Positions 7,759-16,198 of a stretch of 64,000 bases of DNA are shown piece after piece; the first letter of the stretch is position 1, and every line of letters starts with the position of its first letter. The DNA is from DASRIA01 sp963768885. GTDB lineage: Bacteria; Actinomycetota; Thermoleophilia; Solirubrobacterales; JBBDJG01. The translations under genes were made by a program, and so were the position numbers. The DNA lies in assembly GCA_963768885.1 (NCBI GenBank), contig CAVYJN010000008.1, positions 186,001 through 250,000 on the forward strand, read 5' to 3'. The notes below the pieces were generated by a model. It searched no databases, was not told the origin of the DNA, and worked only from the letters and a program-made list of their open reading frames with translations.

Positions 7759-8445
7759 CTAGCGGATGCGGACGTGCATGTGGTCGTCGTGGTAGGCGAG
7801 CGGCTGCACGATCCGGCGCTTGCCGCGCAGGCCGACGCGCGGGCCCACGAACACGAAACGCGCGCCCGCGCGCACGAAGCGGTCGACCAGGTCCTGAGAC
7901 AGCGCCCGGTCGATCTGCGCGACGCTCGCCGGGCCGCGCTCGCGCCCGTCGAGCCGCGGGTAGTACACGTCGGCGTCGAGCCCGTTCTGATGGGAGTCGT
8001 GCCCGCGCCCGCCGAACCGCGGACCGAAGTTGCCGCCCCGCGGGCGGCTGAGGTCGCCGATGCCCACCCTCGGCGCGCCGGGGTTCGCGGCGCGGAACTC
8101 GCTCAGCACTTGCAGCAGGACCCGCAACAGCCGATCGGTCCCCCAGCGCCGCCAGTCACGGTTCGGCACGGTGTCACGGACCCCGTCCCAGGTGAAGAAG
8201 TCCTCCCCCTCCGAGGGCAGCTGGACCCCGCGCACCAGGCGGCCCGCGTGCGGCAGGCCGACCGCCACCGAGCGCTGCCAGCGGACCGGCTCGGCCAGCA
8301 TCGCCTCGGCCGGCTCGCCCGGCTCGGCCGCCGCGCGGGCGCCCGCCGGCGGCTCTCCCGCGCCGCAGCCGCCGAGGGGAGCGGCCGCGGCGGCCAGGAG
8401 CAGCGCCGCGAGCAGCAGGCGTGACGGACGGGGGAACGGCGGCAC
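7759..8445 (-). CDS. Penicillin-insensitive murein endopeptidase-like lipoprotein
   Basis: 228 residues from GTG 8445. A lipoprotein signal ends in LGGC (Cys27), so it should be anchored on the outer face of the membrane. The catalytic half resembles the LAS metallopeptidases (MepA, D-Ala-D-Ala peptidases): HDSHQNGLDADVYYP supplies the first zinc His and Asp, and the C-terminal HDDHMHVR supplies the last His. MepA enzymes cut peptide cross-links in peptidoglycan. Length and motif order fit, but the N-terminal 60 residues are a low-complexity linker. The start could be disputed, since a second start codon lies a few bases upstream in another frame. It is convergent with msrB. Confidence 0.8.
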   Translation of the reverse strand: MPPFPRPSRLLLAALLLAAAAAPLGGCGAGEPPAGARAAAEPGEPAEAMLAEPVRWQRSVAVGLPHAGRLVRGVQLPSEGEDFFTWDGVRDTVPNRDWRRWGTDRLLRVLLQVLSEFRAANPGAPRVGIGDLSRPRGGNFGPRFGGRGHDSHQNGLDADVYYPRLDGRERGPASVAQIDRALSQDLVDRFVRAGARFVFVGPRVGLRGKRRIVQPLAYHDDHMHVRIR

Positions 8446-8499
8446 GAACGGATCATGACCTTCCCGGCGGCGCCGGTGAGCCGCTTCGGGGGACCGGGT

Positions 8500-9843
8500 C
8501 TAGGCGGCCGTCGGCACCTTCGTGAGCTCCTGCACGGCGTGCAGGTAGATCTCCGAGAACGTCGGGAAGGGCTGGATCGTGTCCTTGAAGACGTCGATCG
8601 GGACGCGCGCGCGGATCGCGAGCGTCGCCTGGCCGAGCCACTCCCCCGCCTCGGGGCCGACCGCGTAGGCGCCCGTCAGACGCTCGCCGTCGGACACGAG
8701 CGTGAGGAAGCCGGCGCCCTCGTAATCGCGGTAGTAGGTCGACATGCGCGGCACGCTGTCCATCGAGACGGTGACCGTGACCGGGCCGTCGGCCTCGCCC
8801 ACCGAGGCGGTCTGCGGGTCGGTGAACACGACCCGCGGCACGGCCTCGTAGTTGGCCCGGGCCTCGTGCCCGAGGATGTTCGCCGCCGCGATCCGGCCCT
8901 GGTACTTGCCGACGTAGGTGAGCGGCCAGATGTTCGTGACGTCGCCGATCGCCCACACGTTCGGGCCCGCCGACATGCGCTCGTCCACCTCGACCGCGCC
9001 CTTGCGCGGCTCGATCCCGAGGGTCTCGAGGCCGATTCCCTCGCCGCGCGGCTTGCGCCCCGTCGCGACCAGCAGCTTGTCGCCGCGCAGCACCTTGCCG
9101 TCGGGGAACTCGAGCTCGTAGCCGTCGCCGTGGCGGCGCGCCTCCTGCGCGAACTGCCCGAAGTGGAGCTCGATGCCGTCGGCCTCGAGCGCCTTCTGCA
9201 ACGCCTCGCCGAGCGGCCGCGGCTCCCTCGAGAGGACGTGCTCCGCGCCCTCGACGAGCGCCACCGAGCCACCCAGGCGCGTGACCGCCTGGGCCATCTC
9301 GACGCCGACCGGGCCGCCGCCGAGGATCAGGAGCCGGTCCGGCACCTCCTTCATGCCCGTGGCCTCGCGGTTGGTCCACACGCCCTCGAGGTCGCGCAGC
9401 CCCTCGATCGGCGGGATCACCGGGTCCGAGCCCGTCGCGATCACGATGTGCTCGGCCGTGTAGGTGCCGTCGCCGACGGCGACGGTGCCGGGGCCGGCGA
9501 TCCGGCCCGTCCCGCGGATCACCTCGATCCCTTGCTCGTCGGCCCACTTGCGGGCGCCCGAGTCGTCGTAGCCGCTGACCATGAAGTCGCGCCACTTCAG
9601 CGCCTCGCCGGCGTCGAGGTCGCCCGAGACGGCCTCGCGCGCGCCGGGCGCGCGGCGCGCGTCGGCGAGCGCCTCGCCGGGGCGCAGCAGCGTCTTGGAC
9701 GGCATGCAGGCGTAGTAGGAGCATTCCCCGCCGACCAGCTCACGCTCGACGATCGCGACGCGCAGGCCGCCCTCGGCCAGCTCGTTGGCGCAGTGCTCCG
9801 ATGCGGCGCCGCCGCCCAGCAGGATCACGTCGTAGTCGCTCAA
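8500..9843 (-). CDS. Dihydrolipoamide dehydrogenase-like FAD/NAD(P) disulfide oxidoreductase
   Basis: 447 residues from TTG 9843. It has an FAD dinucleotide fold at the N-terminus (VILLGGGAASEH), the redox CX4C pair Cys41/Cys46 (GGECSYYACMPSK), an NAD(P) fold (LLILGGGPVGVEMAQ), the ATGRKPR and AIGDVTN motifs, and a C-terminal dimerisation domain. In lipoamide dehydrogenases and relatives the C-terminal His-Pro...Glu dyad activates the thiol; here the position reads PFPTFSE, so the histidine is replaced by Phe while Glu remains. Substrate is therefore uncertain, and it may be a quinone reductase or another disulfide reductase. The TTG overlaps the TGA of the GH15 gene (TTGA, 9840-9843), so the two genes are coupled. 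Confidence 0.85.
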   Translation of the reverse strand: MSDYDVILLGGGAASEHCANELAEGGLRVAIVERELVGGECSYYACMPSKTLLRPGEALADARRAPGAREAVSGDLDAGEALKWRDFMVSGYDDSGARKWADEQGIEVIRGTGRIAGPGTVAVGDGTYTAEHIVIATGSDPVIPPIEGLRDLEGVWTNREATGMKEVPDRLLILGGGPVGVEMAQAVTRLGGSVALVEGAEHVLSREPRPLGEALQKALEADGIELHFGQFAQEARRHGDGYELEFPDGKVLRGDKLLVATGRKPRGEGIGLETLGIEPRKGAVEVDERMSAGPNVWAIGDVTNIWPLTYVGKYQGRIAAANILGHEARANYEAVPRVVFTDPQTASVGEADGPVTVTVSMDSVPRMSTYYRDYEGAGFLTLVSDGERLTGAYAVGPEAGEWLGQATLAIRARVPIDVFKDTIQPFPTFSEIYLHAVQELTKVPTAA

Positions 9844-11723
9844 GACCCCATCCTCGCTCTCGCCTCGTCTATTTCCCGTGCAGCGGTGATCAAACCGATG
9901 TGGCTGAACGCCTGCGGGAAGTTCCCCAGCAGCTCGCCCCGCTTGGTGTCGATCTCCTCCGCGAGCAGGCCCAGGTCGTTGCCGTACCCGACGAGCTGGT
10001 CGAAGAGCTGCTGCGCGCGCTCGACCTCGCCCGCCTTGGCGAGGCAGGACACCAGCCAGAAGGAGCAGATCACGAAAGTGCCCTCCTCGCCCTCGAGGCC
10101 GTCGGGGTTGACGCCCTCGCTCGCGTTGCGATAGCGCAGCACGAGTCCCTCCTCGGTGAGGTCGGCGGCGATCGCGTCGATCGTCGAGCGCATCCGCGGG
10201 TCGTCCGCGGGCAGGAACCCGAGGATCGGCATCAGCAGCTGTGCGGCGTCGAGCTCGTCGGAGTCGAAAGACTGGGCGAAGGCCTGGCGCTTGTCGCTCC
10301 AGCCACGCTCGAGGATCGCCGCGCGCACGCTGTCCCGCTCCTCCGCCCACGCCTCCGCCTTCGCGAAGCTCCCGAGTGCAGGCGCCATCTTCACCGCGCG
10401 GTCCAGCGCGGTCCAGCAGAGGACCTTCGAGGACAGGTGATGACGCGGCTCGCCCCGCATCTCCCACATGCCGGCGTCCTTCTGGCGCCACCCTTCGGCG
10501 GCGGCGTCGGCGAGCTCGGACACGAACTCCTGGATCTCGGGGTGCAGGTCGCCCAGGCGCTCCCTGTAGAGCGAGAGGGTGTTGAGCAGCTCCCCGTACA
10601 CGTCGAGCTGGGTCTGGTCCCACGCGCCGTTGCCGACCCGCACGGGCCGCGAGTCGCGCCACCCGCGCAGATGCGGGAGCTCGCGCTCGGAGAGGTCGTG
10701 CTCGCCCCCGATGCCGTACATGATCTGAAGCGATCCGTCCTTCACCTTGCCGCCGGCGCAGCTGGTCATGAAGGAGACGAAGTCCTCGGCCTCGTCGGGA
10801 CACGTCCCGATGTAGAGCGCCTCGAGGGTGAGGCTCGCGTCCCTGATCCACGAGAAGCGGTAGTCCCAGTTGCGCTCGCCGCCCTCGTCCTCCGGCAGGG
10901 AGGTCGTGGGCGCGGCGACGATCGCGCCGGTCGGGCGGAACGTGAGGCCCTGCAGCACGCGCGAGCTGAGCCTCACCAGGTCCCGGTGCGGCCCGTCGTA
11001 GATGTCGTGCTGCTCCTCCCAGGAGCGCCAGGCGTCGACGGTGTCGGCGATGCGCTGCACGACCTCGGCCGCGGGCGTCGGCTCGACCTGGGATGCCTCG
11101 ACCGGGGCCCAGCGCAGCGCGAAGTCCGCGCGCTGTCCCGCCGCGAGGGTGAAAGCGGCGCGCATCGTCGAGCCCGCGACGTCGACCGGGACCGACGCGC
11201 TGACCGCCACCTGGCTGGGCCCGCCGAAGGTGCGTCCGCCCTCCTCGGTGCGGCGGAAGAGCGGCCGCACCAGCCCGTACTCGGGGCGCGGCGCGAGCTC
11301 GAACAGGAGCTCCACCTCGCCCTCGCTGCACTCGACGCTGCGCAGCATCTCGTGCGGCGAGTCCATCCCGAGGCCGTGTCCGCGCTGCCCTTCGGCGAAC
11401 GCCATCACGTCGGTCAGGCGCACCACGCCCGCGTCCGTCGTGAAGGTGGTCTCGATCGCGAGCGAGCCGGGCAGGTAGCGCCGCTCGCTCGTGAACGACT
11501 CCGCCGGGCGGATCGACCAGTGGCCGGCATCGGGGTCGAGCAGGCGCGAGAAGAGGGCCGGGCTGTCGAAACGCGGCAGGCAGAGCCAGTCCACCGAGCC
11601 GTGCGTGTCGACCAGCGCCGCCGAGTTGCAGTCGGCGAGTAGGCCGTAGTCGGCGATCGGGCGGAAGGCCTCGAGCGACTGCGGCGTGTGGACGGGGGCT
11701 TGAGTTGTGTCGGTAGCGCTCAT
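9840..11723 (-). CDS. Glycoside hydrolase family 15 protein (glucoamylase/trehalase type)
   Basis: 627 residues from ATG 11723. The N-terminal beta-sandwich begins PIADYGLLADCNSAALV and VDWLCLPRFDSPALF, both hallmarks of bacterial GH15 enzymes. The (alpha/alpha)6 catalytic domain carries ERNWDYRFSWIRDAS around residues 315-330. In the family two glutamates act as acid and base; one candidate lies in GYEDGLVLRYR-like C-terminal sequence (EEGLVLRYRNASEGV). Members include glucoamylases, dextran hydrolases and mycobacterial-type trehalases; trehalase activity is common in actinobacteria but not proven here. There is no signal peptide, so it is probably cytoplasmic. A GTAACGATCG box lies 34 bases upstream. 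The flavoprotein gene follows in the same operon. Confidence 0.9.
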   Translation of the reverse strand: MSATDTTQAPVHTPQSLEAFRPIADYGLLADCNSAALVDTHGSVDWLCLPRFDSPALFSRLLDPDAGHWSIRPAESFTSERRYLPGSLAIETTFTTDAGVVRLTDVMAFAEGQRGHGLGMDSPHEMLRSVECSEGEVELLFELAPRPEYGLVRPLFRRTEEGGRTFGGPSQVAVSASVPVDVAGSTMRAAFTLAAGQRADFALRWAPVEASQVEPTPAAEVVQRIADTVDAWRSWEEQHDIYDGPHRDLVRLSSRVLQGLTFRPTGAIVAAPTTSLPEDEGGERNWDYRFSWIRDASLTLEALYIGTCPDEAEDFVSFMTSCAGGKVKDGSLQIMYGIGGEHDLSERELPHLRGWRDSRPVRVGNGAWDQTQLDVYGELLNTLSLYRERLGDLHPEIQEFVSELADAAAEGWRQKDAGMWEMRGEPRHHLSSKVLCWTALDRAVKMAPALGSFAKAEAWAEERDSVRAAILERGWSDKRQAFAQSFDSDELDAAQLLMPILGFLPADDPRMRSTIDAIAADLTEEGLVLRYRNASEGVNPDGLEGEEGTFVICSFWLVSCLAKAGEVERAQQLFDQLVGYGNDLGLLAEEIDTKRGELLGNFPQAFSHIGLITAAREIDEARARMGS

Positions 11724-11747
11724 GCGCCTAGAGACTGGCTTCGAGGG

Positions 11748-11757
11748 CGATCGTTAC
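11748..11757 (-). promoter_or_regulatory. GTAACGATCG box upstream of the GH15 gene
   Basis: On the minus strand GTAACGATCG begins 34 bases before ATG 11723. The identical decamer occurs at nearly the same distance (33 bases) before the SMP-30 gene at 27324. It may be a -10-type promoter element or an operator. Confidence 0.4.
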
Positions 11758-11788
11758 GAACGGCCCTCGGGGACTCTACGCGCGGGCC

Positions 11789-13303
11789 CTACTTCTTGGA
11801 CTTCGGCGGCTTGGTGTCCGTGGGAGCGGGTGCCGGCTCCGGTGGGACGGCCGCGGGCTCCTTCTTGGCCTGTCCGGGGGGGGCCTTGCTCCCGTTGCCG
11901 TTGCCCACGGGCTCGTCCGCGACGGGCTGCGGATCCTTCTTGGCGGATCCCGATCCGGGCTGCGAGCCCGCCTGGCCCCCGCCTCCGCCCTGGGCCCCCT
12001 TGGGCTGCTCGGACGCCGGCGTCGCAGCGGCCGGAGGCCGGGCCGGCGCCTCGCGAAGATCGCCGCTGCCCGGCGAGCCGTGCCGCGGCGCGTCGCCACG
12101 CGGCTTTGCCTGGACCGGCTTGGCATCGGCGGGCGTCGTGCCCACGGCGGGCGCGAGCACGCCTCCGGTGGGCGACACCGCGAATCCGGCCTGCACGTGC
12201 CCCGCCGCGGCCGCGCCGCCCGCCCGGTGGTGGTCACGCTTGTGCTTGACGGCGACCTCGCCGGCGCCGCCGGCGATCGCGGCGGCGGCTCCGATGGCGG
12301 CCACTCCCTGGGTGATCGAGGCAGCGCCGGTCGTGTGCAGGAGGCTTCCGAGCCCGGCGGCGAGCTTCTGCGGCACCGCCGCGATCAGGGACCACCCCGC
12401 GATCGAGCGGCGGCCGGAGTAGTAGCCGAGGAACGCCTCGACCGCGCGCGGGTCGAGTTGGGTCCCGGCCTCCTCCCGCAGGATCCGCATCGCGCGCCGG
12501 TGTTGCTGGGCGGCGCGGTAGGGACGCGCGGAGGTGATCGCGTCGAAGGTGTCGGCGACCGCGATGATCCGCGCGCCGAGCGGTATGTCGGCGCCGCCGA
12601 GCCCGTCCGGGTATCCGCTGCCGTCGAGCTGCTCGTGATGGTGGCGCACCATCGCGGTGATCTCGGGGTCGTCGATCCGCGCGGCCATCGCGGCGCCGAC
12701 GATCGCGTGGCGCTTCATCACCTCGTACTCGTCGTCGGTGAGCTTCCCCGGCTTGTTCATGACCTCGCGCGGGGTGGAGATCTTGCCCACGTCGTGCACC
12801 GCAGCGGCGGTCCGCACCTTCGCCACCTGCTCGTCGGAGAGACCCATCGCCTTGGCGATCATGTGCGAATGTCGCGCGACGCGCTGCGTGTGGCCGTGCG
12901 TGTAGGAGTCGCGCGCCTCGAGCGCCGCGCCGAGGCTCTCCAGCGCCCGGGCGGCCTGCTCGCCGACGACGTGCGGGGCGAGCGCCGAGCCCTCGTGCGT
13001 CAGCCCGAGCATGCCCTTGGTCTCCGCCAGCCGGCGCTCGGTGCGCATGCGCCGCAGGAATCCCCAGAGCATCAGGTCGGAGAACACGATGTCGCGTGGG
13101 CGCCGCGCCCAAAGCCGCGATCCCGCGGTGGCGATCACCACCGACAGGGCCGCGCCGATCAGGAGCGCGGCGATGCTCGAGCCGACGTGGTCGGTCACCT
13201 GTAGCGCTGTCACCACGAGCGCGGGCAAGAGCACGACCGAGAAGGTCGCGAAGAGAGCGTGCGCGAGGTGGCGCTTTGGGTGCGGTGAGCTTCCGTGCTC
13301 CAT
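11789..13303 (-). CDS. Membrane HD-GYP domain protein with long Pro/Ala/Lys tail
   Basis: 504 residues from ATG 13303. Two N-terminal membrane helices (about 15-35 and 42-62) precede an HD-GYP-type domain (about 118-300). It shows the HD pair in AAVHDVGKIS, the HH pair in VRHHHEQLDGSGYPDGLGG and the ADTFDAITSARPYR motif. HD-GYP enzymes hydrolyse cyclic-di-GMP; the motif here is intact enough to expect phosphodiesterase activity. A third hydrophobic stretch (about 332-350, ITQGVAAIGAAAAIAGGAG) is followed by about 150 residues rich in Pro, Ala, Gly and Lys. That tail is an unusual appendage and might lie outside the membrane and touch the wall. With the GGDEF-like protein at 3.4-4.5 kb it hints at local c-di-GMP signalling. 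Confidence 0.85.
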   Translation of the reverse strand: MEHGSSPHPKRHLAHALFATFSVVLLPALVVTALQVTDHVGSSIAALLIGAALSVVIATAGSRLWARRPRDIVFSDLMLWGFLRRMRTERRLAETKGMLGLTHEGSALAPHVVGEQAARALESLGAALEARDSYTHGHTQRVARHSHMIAKAMGLSDEQVAKVRTAAAVHDVGKISTPREVMNKPGKLTDDEYEVMKRHAIVGAAMAARIDDPEITAMVRHHHEQLDGSGYPDGLGGADIPLGARIIAVADTFDAITSARPYRAAQQHRRAMRILREEAGTQLDPRAVEAFLGYYSGRRSIAGWSLIAAVPQKLAAGLGSLLHTTGAASITQGVAAIGAAAAIAGGAGEVAVKHKRDHHRAGGAAAAGHVQAGFAVSPTGGVLAPAVGTTPADAKPVQAKPRGDAPRHGSPGSGDLREAPARPPAAATPASEQPKGAQGGGGGQAGSQPGSGSAKKDPQPVADEPVGNGNGSKAPPGQAKKEPAAVPPEPAPAPTDTKPPKSKK

Positions 13304-13473
13304 GGCGAACCGCTCGTCGGGGGGCGAGCGCCGAGACGAGCCTAGGTTCTGATCGGCCGCTGTGCCCGGAAAGCCAGCCGGATATGGACGGATGTCGCGC
13401 GAACACGCGCCCGATCGCTCCCACCGCGCCCCGGACGGCCTCAGCGAGCGACCGGTAGGTTCGGCGCACGAAC

Positions 13474-13998
13474 GTGCGACCGGACGGCCCAGACATCGAG
13501 CTGCGGGGCGAACGCGTCCGCCTGCGGCCCGTGCGCGACAGCGACATTGCGGAGCTGACCGCGCAGGTGAACGTCCCCGAGGTCTCGCGCTGGTGGGGCT
13601 CCTATGACGAGGACAGGATGCGCGACGAGGTCAACGACCCCGGCATCACCGCCTGCTGGACCGTCGAGGTCGATGGGGAGGTCGGCGGCCTGGTGGAGGT
13701 GACCGAGGAGAACGAGCCCGACTACCGCAACGTCGCGCTCGACCTCTTCATCGCCGCTCCCCTGCACGGGCGCGGGCTCGGCGCGGACGCGCTGCGCTCG
13801 ATCCTCCGCCACATGTTCGGGCAGCACGGACACCATCGCGCGACGATCGACCCCGCCGTCGAGAACGAACGCGCGATTCGCAGCTACGAGCGCGTCGGCT
13901 TCCGCCCCGTCGGGGTCCTGCGCCGCGCCGAGCGTGCGCCCGACGGCCGCTGGCGCGACGCGCTGCTGATGGACCTGCTGGCGGAGGAGCTGCGCTGA
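13474..13998 (+). CDS. GNAT acetyltransferase, aminoglycoside 6'-N-acetyltransferase-like
   Basis: 174 residues from GTG 13474. The N-terminus IELRGERVRLRPVRDSDI and acidic strand are typical of RimJ/AAC(6')-type GNAT enzymes. The acetyl-CoA motif A is FIAAPLHGRGLGADALRSIL, followed by NERAIRSYERVGFRPVGVLRR. Family members acetylate N-terminal amines, aminoglycosides or small amines; resistance should not be inferred from this similarity alone. It stands alone between the HD-GYP gene (divergent, 170 bases away) and the antiporter gene (convergent, 7 bases away). A TAGGTT hexamer 12 bases before the GTG may be its -10. Confidence 0.85.
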   Translation: MRPDGPDIELRGERVRLRPVRDSDIAELTAQVNVPEVSRWWGSYDEDRMRDEVNDPGITACWTVEVDGEVGGLVEVTEENEPDYRNVALDLFIAAPLHGRGLGADALRSILRHMFGQHGHHRATIDPAVENERAIRSYERVGFRPVGVLRRAERAPDGRWRDALLMDLLAEELR

Positions 13999-14005
13999 CG
14001 CCCGG

Positions 14006-15244
14006 TTACATGCCGGGCTCGAGGCGCATGCCGCCGTGCGCCTCGCGGGGCGCCTCGCCGGTCTCGGCGTGGGCGCCGCGCTGCAGGACCGAGAGCGACA
14101 GCGCCGGGAAGACCAGCACGGAAAGCAGCCCGGCGGAGATCAGCGCGGCGCCGGTGGCCTCGTCGAGCTTGCCCAACTCCATCCCGATCATCGAGGCAGC
14201 GACGATGAAAGGCAGCGACGTGGCCTGCAACAACCCCGAGACCACGGTGTTGCGGGCGCCGATCAGGGGCCGGTAGAGGATTGCCGGCAGGCCGCGCACG
14301 ATCAGCAGCGCGACCAGGAAGAGCGGCACCTGCACCATCGCGCTCGTGCTCGCGAACAGGGCGTCGAGATTGAAGCGGACGCCGCTCGTCACGAAGAACA
14401 CGGGGATGAAGAAGCCGAAGCCGGCCGCCTCCAGCTTGTGGCGGAACTCCGGATGCGTCATCGCGCGGTCACGGTCGATCACGGTCAAGATCACGCCCGC
14501 CGCGAACGAGCCGAGGATCACCTCGAGCCCGAGGCCCTGGGCAAGGGCGACGAACCCGACCATCAGGACGAACGCGGCACGCACCCTGATCTGGGCGGTC
14601 GTGTCCTGGAGGCGCACGAGCGTGTCGCGGATCCGCATCGAATGCTCGACCCCCGCGACGGCGAGGCCCACCAGCACCGCCGCGACCGCGAAGCCGCCGA
14701 GCAGGACCAGCTGGCTCGACGTGCTCGCGCCCTCGCGCGAGAAGAAGATGGAGAGCAGGATCACCGCGCCGAAGTCGGCGATCGTGGCGCCCGCGATCAC
14801 GAGCTGGCCGAAGTTGGAGCCGACCTGGTTCTGGTCCTTGAGGACCGGGATCACGATCCCGAGCGACGTCGCCGACAGGATGATCGCGATCAGCAGCGTC
14901 GTGTCGGTGATCCCGGCGGCGCTGAGGCCGCCCGCGACCAGCAGGCACAGCGCGAACGAGAGCGCGAAGCCGGCGGTCGCGACCTTGAGCGCGCGGCCGC
15001 GCAGGCGGTCGACGTCGATCTCGAGCCCGGCGAGGAACAGCAAGAAGGCGAGGCCGATCAGCGCCATGACCTCGACGGGCTGGTCCTCGGCCACCCAGCC
15101 GAACACCGCCGGCCCGATCAGGATGCCGATCACGATCTCGAGCACGACCGAGGGCACGCGCAGGCGCGGCGCCAGGCCGAGCGCGAACGGCGCGACGAAC
15201 GCGGCGACGGCGATCAGCAGAAGGTTGGTGAACTCGAGCTCCAT
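14006..15244 (-). CDS. CPA2-family cation:proton antiporter
   Basis: 412 residues from ATG 15244 (a TTG 18 bases upstream is an alternative). Some twelve hydrophobic helices are seen, with family landmarks VLEIVIGILIGPAVFGW, LIGLAFLLFLAGLEID, the acidic ATIADFGAVI segment and VILGSFAAGVILT. The Asp in ADFGA lies where CPA2 exchangers bind ion and proton. There is no RCK/TrkA-N regulatory domain, so it is a short exchanger like NhaS or KefB-core proteins. It probably exchanges Na+ or K+ for H+ across the cytoplasmic membrane. A GTAACG box lies 34 bases upstream on this strand, in an inverted pair with one that faces the divergent SDR gene. Confidence 0.9.
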   Translation of the reverse strand: MELEFTNLLLIAVAAFVAPFALGLAPRLRVPSVVLEIVIGILIGPAVFGWVAEDQPVEVMALIGLAFLLFLAGLEIDVDRLRGRALKVATAGFALSFALCLLVAGGLSAAGITDTTLLIAIILSATSLGIVIPVLKDQNQVGSNFGQLVIAGATIADFGAVILLSIFFSREGASTSSQLVLLGGFAVAAVLVGLAVAGVEHSMRIRDTLVRLQDTTAQIRVRAAFVLMVGFVALAQGLGLEVILGSFAAGVILTVIDRDRAMTHPEFRHKLEAAGFGFFIPVFFVTSGVRFNLDALFASTSAMVQVPLFLVALLIVRGLPAILYRPLIGARNTVVSGLLQATSLPFIVAASMIGMELGKLDEATGAALISAGLLSVLVFPALSLSVLQRGAHAETGEAPREAHGGMRLEPGM

Positions 15245-15272
15245 GCCGCGGTAGTCCGGCAAGCGACGGCGG

Positions 15273-15299
15273 CGTTACGCGGCGGGCCCACCTGTAACG
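15273..15299. promoter_or_regulatory. Inverted CGTTAC-N15-GTAACG boxes between divergent genes
   Basis: CGTTAC at 15273-15278 and GTAACG at 15294-15299 form an inverted pair in the antiporter/SDR divergent region. Read outward, each is a GTAACG box: 34 bases before the antiporter ATG and 59 bases before the SDR ATG. They could be two divergent promoters with a shared -10 type or an operator for one dimeric regulator. Confidence 0.4.
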
Positions 15300-15352
15300 A
15301 CAGCCCCGCCGGGAGCACTAACGCTGCGAAACCGCGATCCCAGGAGGAGCCG

Positions 15353-16198
15353 ATGACCGTCGCACCCACCGAGAGCCGACAGCAGGCGATGCCGGGACTG
15401 AAGGGCAAGAACGTGCTCGTGACCGGCGGCAGCTCCGGGATCGGGCAGGCGATCGCCGTGCGGTTCGCCCAGCACGGCGCGAACGTCGCGATCAACTACC
15501 TCACCACGCCCGACGAGGCCGCCGACACCGAGGAGCAGGTCCACGCCTGCATCCACCGCGTCCGCAACCACGGCGTGCAGGACGTGCTCGTGCAGGGCGA
15601 CGTCTCCCAGGAGGACGACGTCGTGCGGATGGTGCAGGAGACCGTCGACGGGCTCGGCGGCATCGACGTGCTCGTCAACAACGCGGGCATCCAGATCTCG
15701 CGGCCCTCGCACGAGCTCTCCCAGGCCGACTTCGAGAAGGTGCTCGGCGTCAACCTGCGCGGCTCCTTCCTGTGCGCGCGCGAGTCGATCAAGCGATTCC
15801 TCGACAGCGGCACGCCGGGCTCGATCATCAACGTCTCCAGCGTGCACCAGCTGATCCCGAAGCCCGACTACCTCGGCTACTCGGTCAGCAAGGGCGGCAT
15901 GCAGAACCTCACGCGCACGCTCGCGCTCGAGTACGCGGGCAACGACATCCGCGTGAACGGCATCGGGCCGGGCGCGACGATCACGCCGATCAACCGCGCG
16001 TGGGTCGACGACCCCGCGAAGGCCGAGCAGGTGACGCGGCACATCCCGCTGAACCGCGCCGGCACCGCGGACGAGATGGGCGGAGTCGCCTGTTTCCTCG
16101 CCAGCGACGACGCCGCCTACATAACCGGCCAGACGATCTTCGTCGACGGCGGCCTGACCCTGTTCGCCGACTTCCGCGAGCCCTGGTCCTCGGAGTGA
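15353..16198 (+). CDS. Short-chain dehydrogenase/reductase (glucose 1-dehydrogenase type)
   Basis: 281 residues from ATG 15353, with a perfect AGGAGG ribosome site at 15342-15347. The classical SDR pattern is complete: TGGSSGIG cofactor loop, VNNAG, the catalytic Ser in INVSSVHQ, Tyr and Lys in YSVSKGG, and the C-terminal ITGQTIFVDGG. The glycine-rich loop and following residues suggest NAD(P)(H) use; the substrate is probably a sugar or polyol. The stop overlaps the next GTG (GTGA at 16195-16198). The gene opens a four-gene operon with a cyclase-fold protein, a GMC oxidoreductase and a small membrane protein, a set that suggests oxidation of a sugar-like or cyclic alcohol followed by ring hydrolysis. 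Confidence 0.9.
   Translation: MTVAPTESRQQAMPGLKGKNVLVTGGSSGIGQAIAVRFAQHGANVAINYLTTPDEAADTEEQVHACIHRVRNHGVQDVLVQGDVSQEDDVVRMVQETVDGLGGIDVLVNNAGIQISRPSHELSQADFEKVLGVNLRGSFLCARESIKRFLDSGTPGSIINVSSVHQLIPKPDYLGYSVSKGGMQNLTRTLALEYAGNDIRVNGIGPGATITPINRAWVDDPAKAEQVTRHIPLNRAGTADEMGGVACFLASDDAAYITGQTIFVDGGLTLFADFREPWSSE

Noticed and set aside
8455..10134. A long open frame on the plus strand opposite the flavoprotein and GH15 genes
   Set aside because: Its composition is Arg/Ala/Gly/Pro-rich without family motifs. The minus strand carries two clear, coupled enzymes. In DNA this GC-rich, long antisense frames are expected by chance.
13474..13998. The GNAT enzyme as an aminoglycoside resistance gene
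   Set aside because: Similarity to AAC(6') is limited to the general GNAT layout. No resistance-specific residues or mobile context are seen.
14000..14018. GCCCGG/CCGGGC hairpin at the end of the GNAT and antiporter genes
   Set aside because: The stem is only six pairs, has no U run and overlaps the antiporter stop. It may be chance in this composition.
14036..15350. A plus-strand open frame running into the SDR gene
   Set aside because: Only its last part is the SDR, starting at ATG 15353 with a perfect ribosome site. The rest is the antisense of the antiporter and has no domain.
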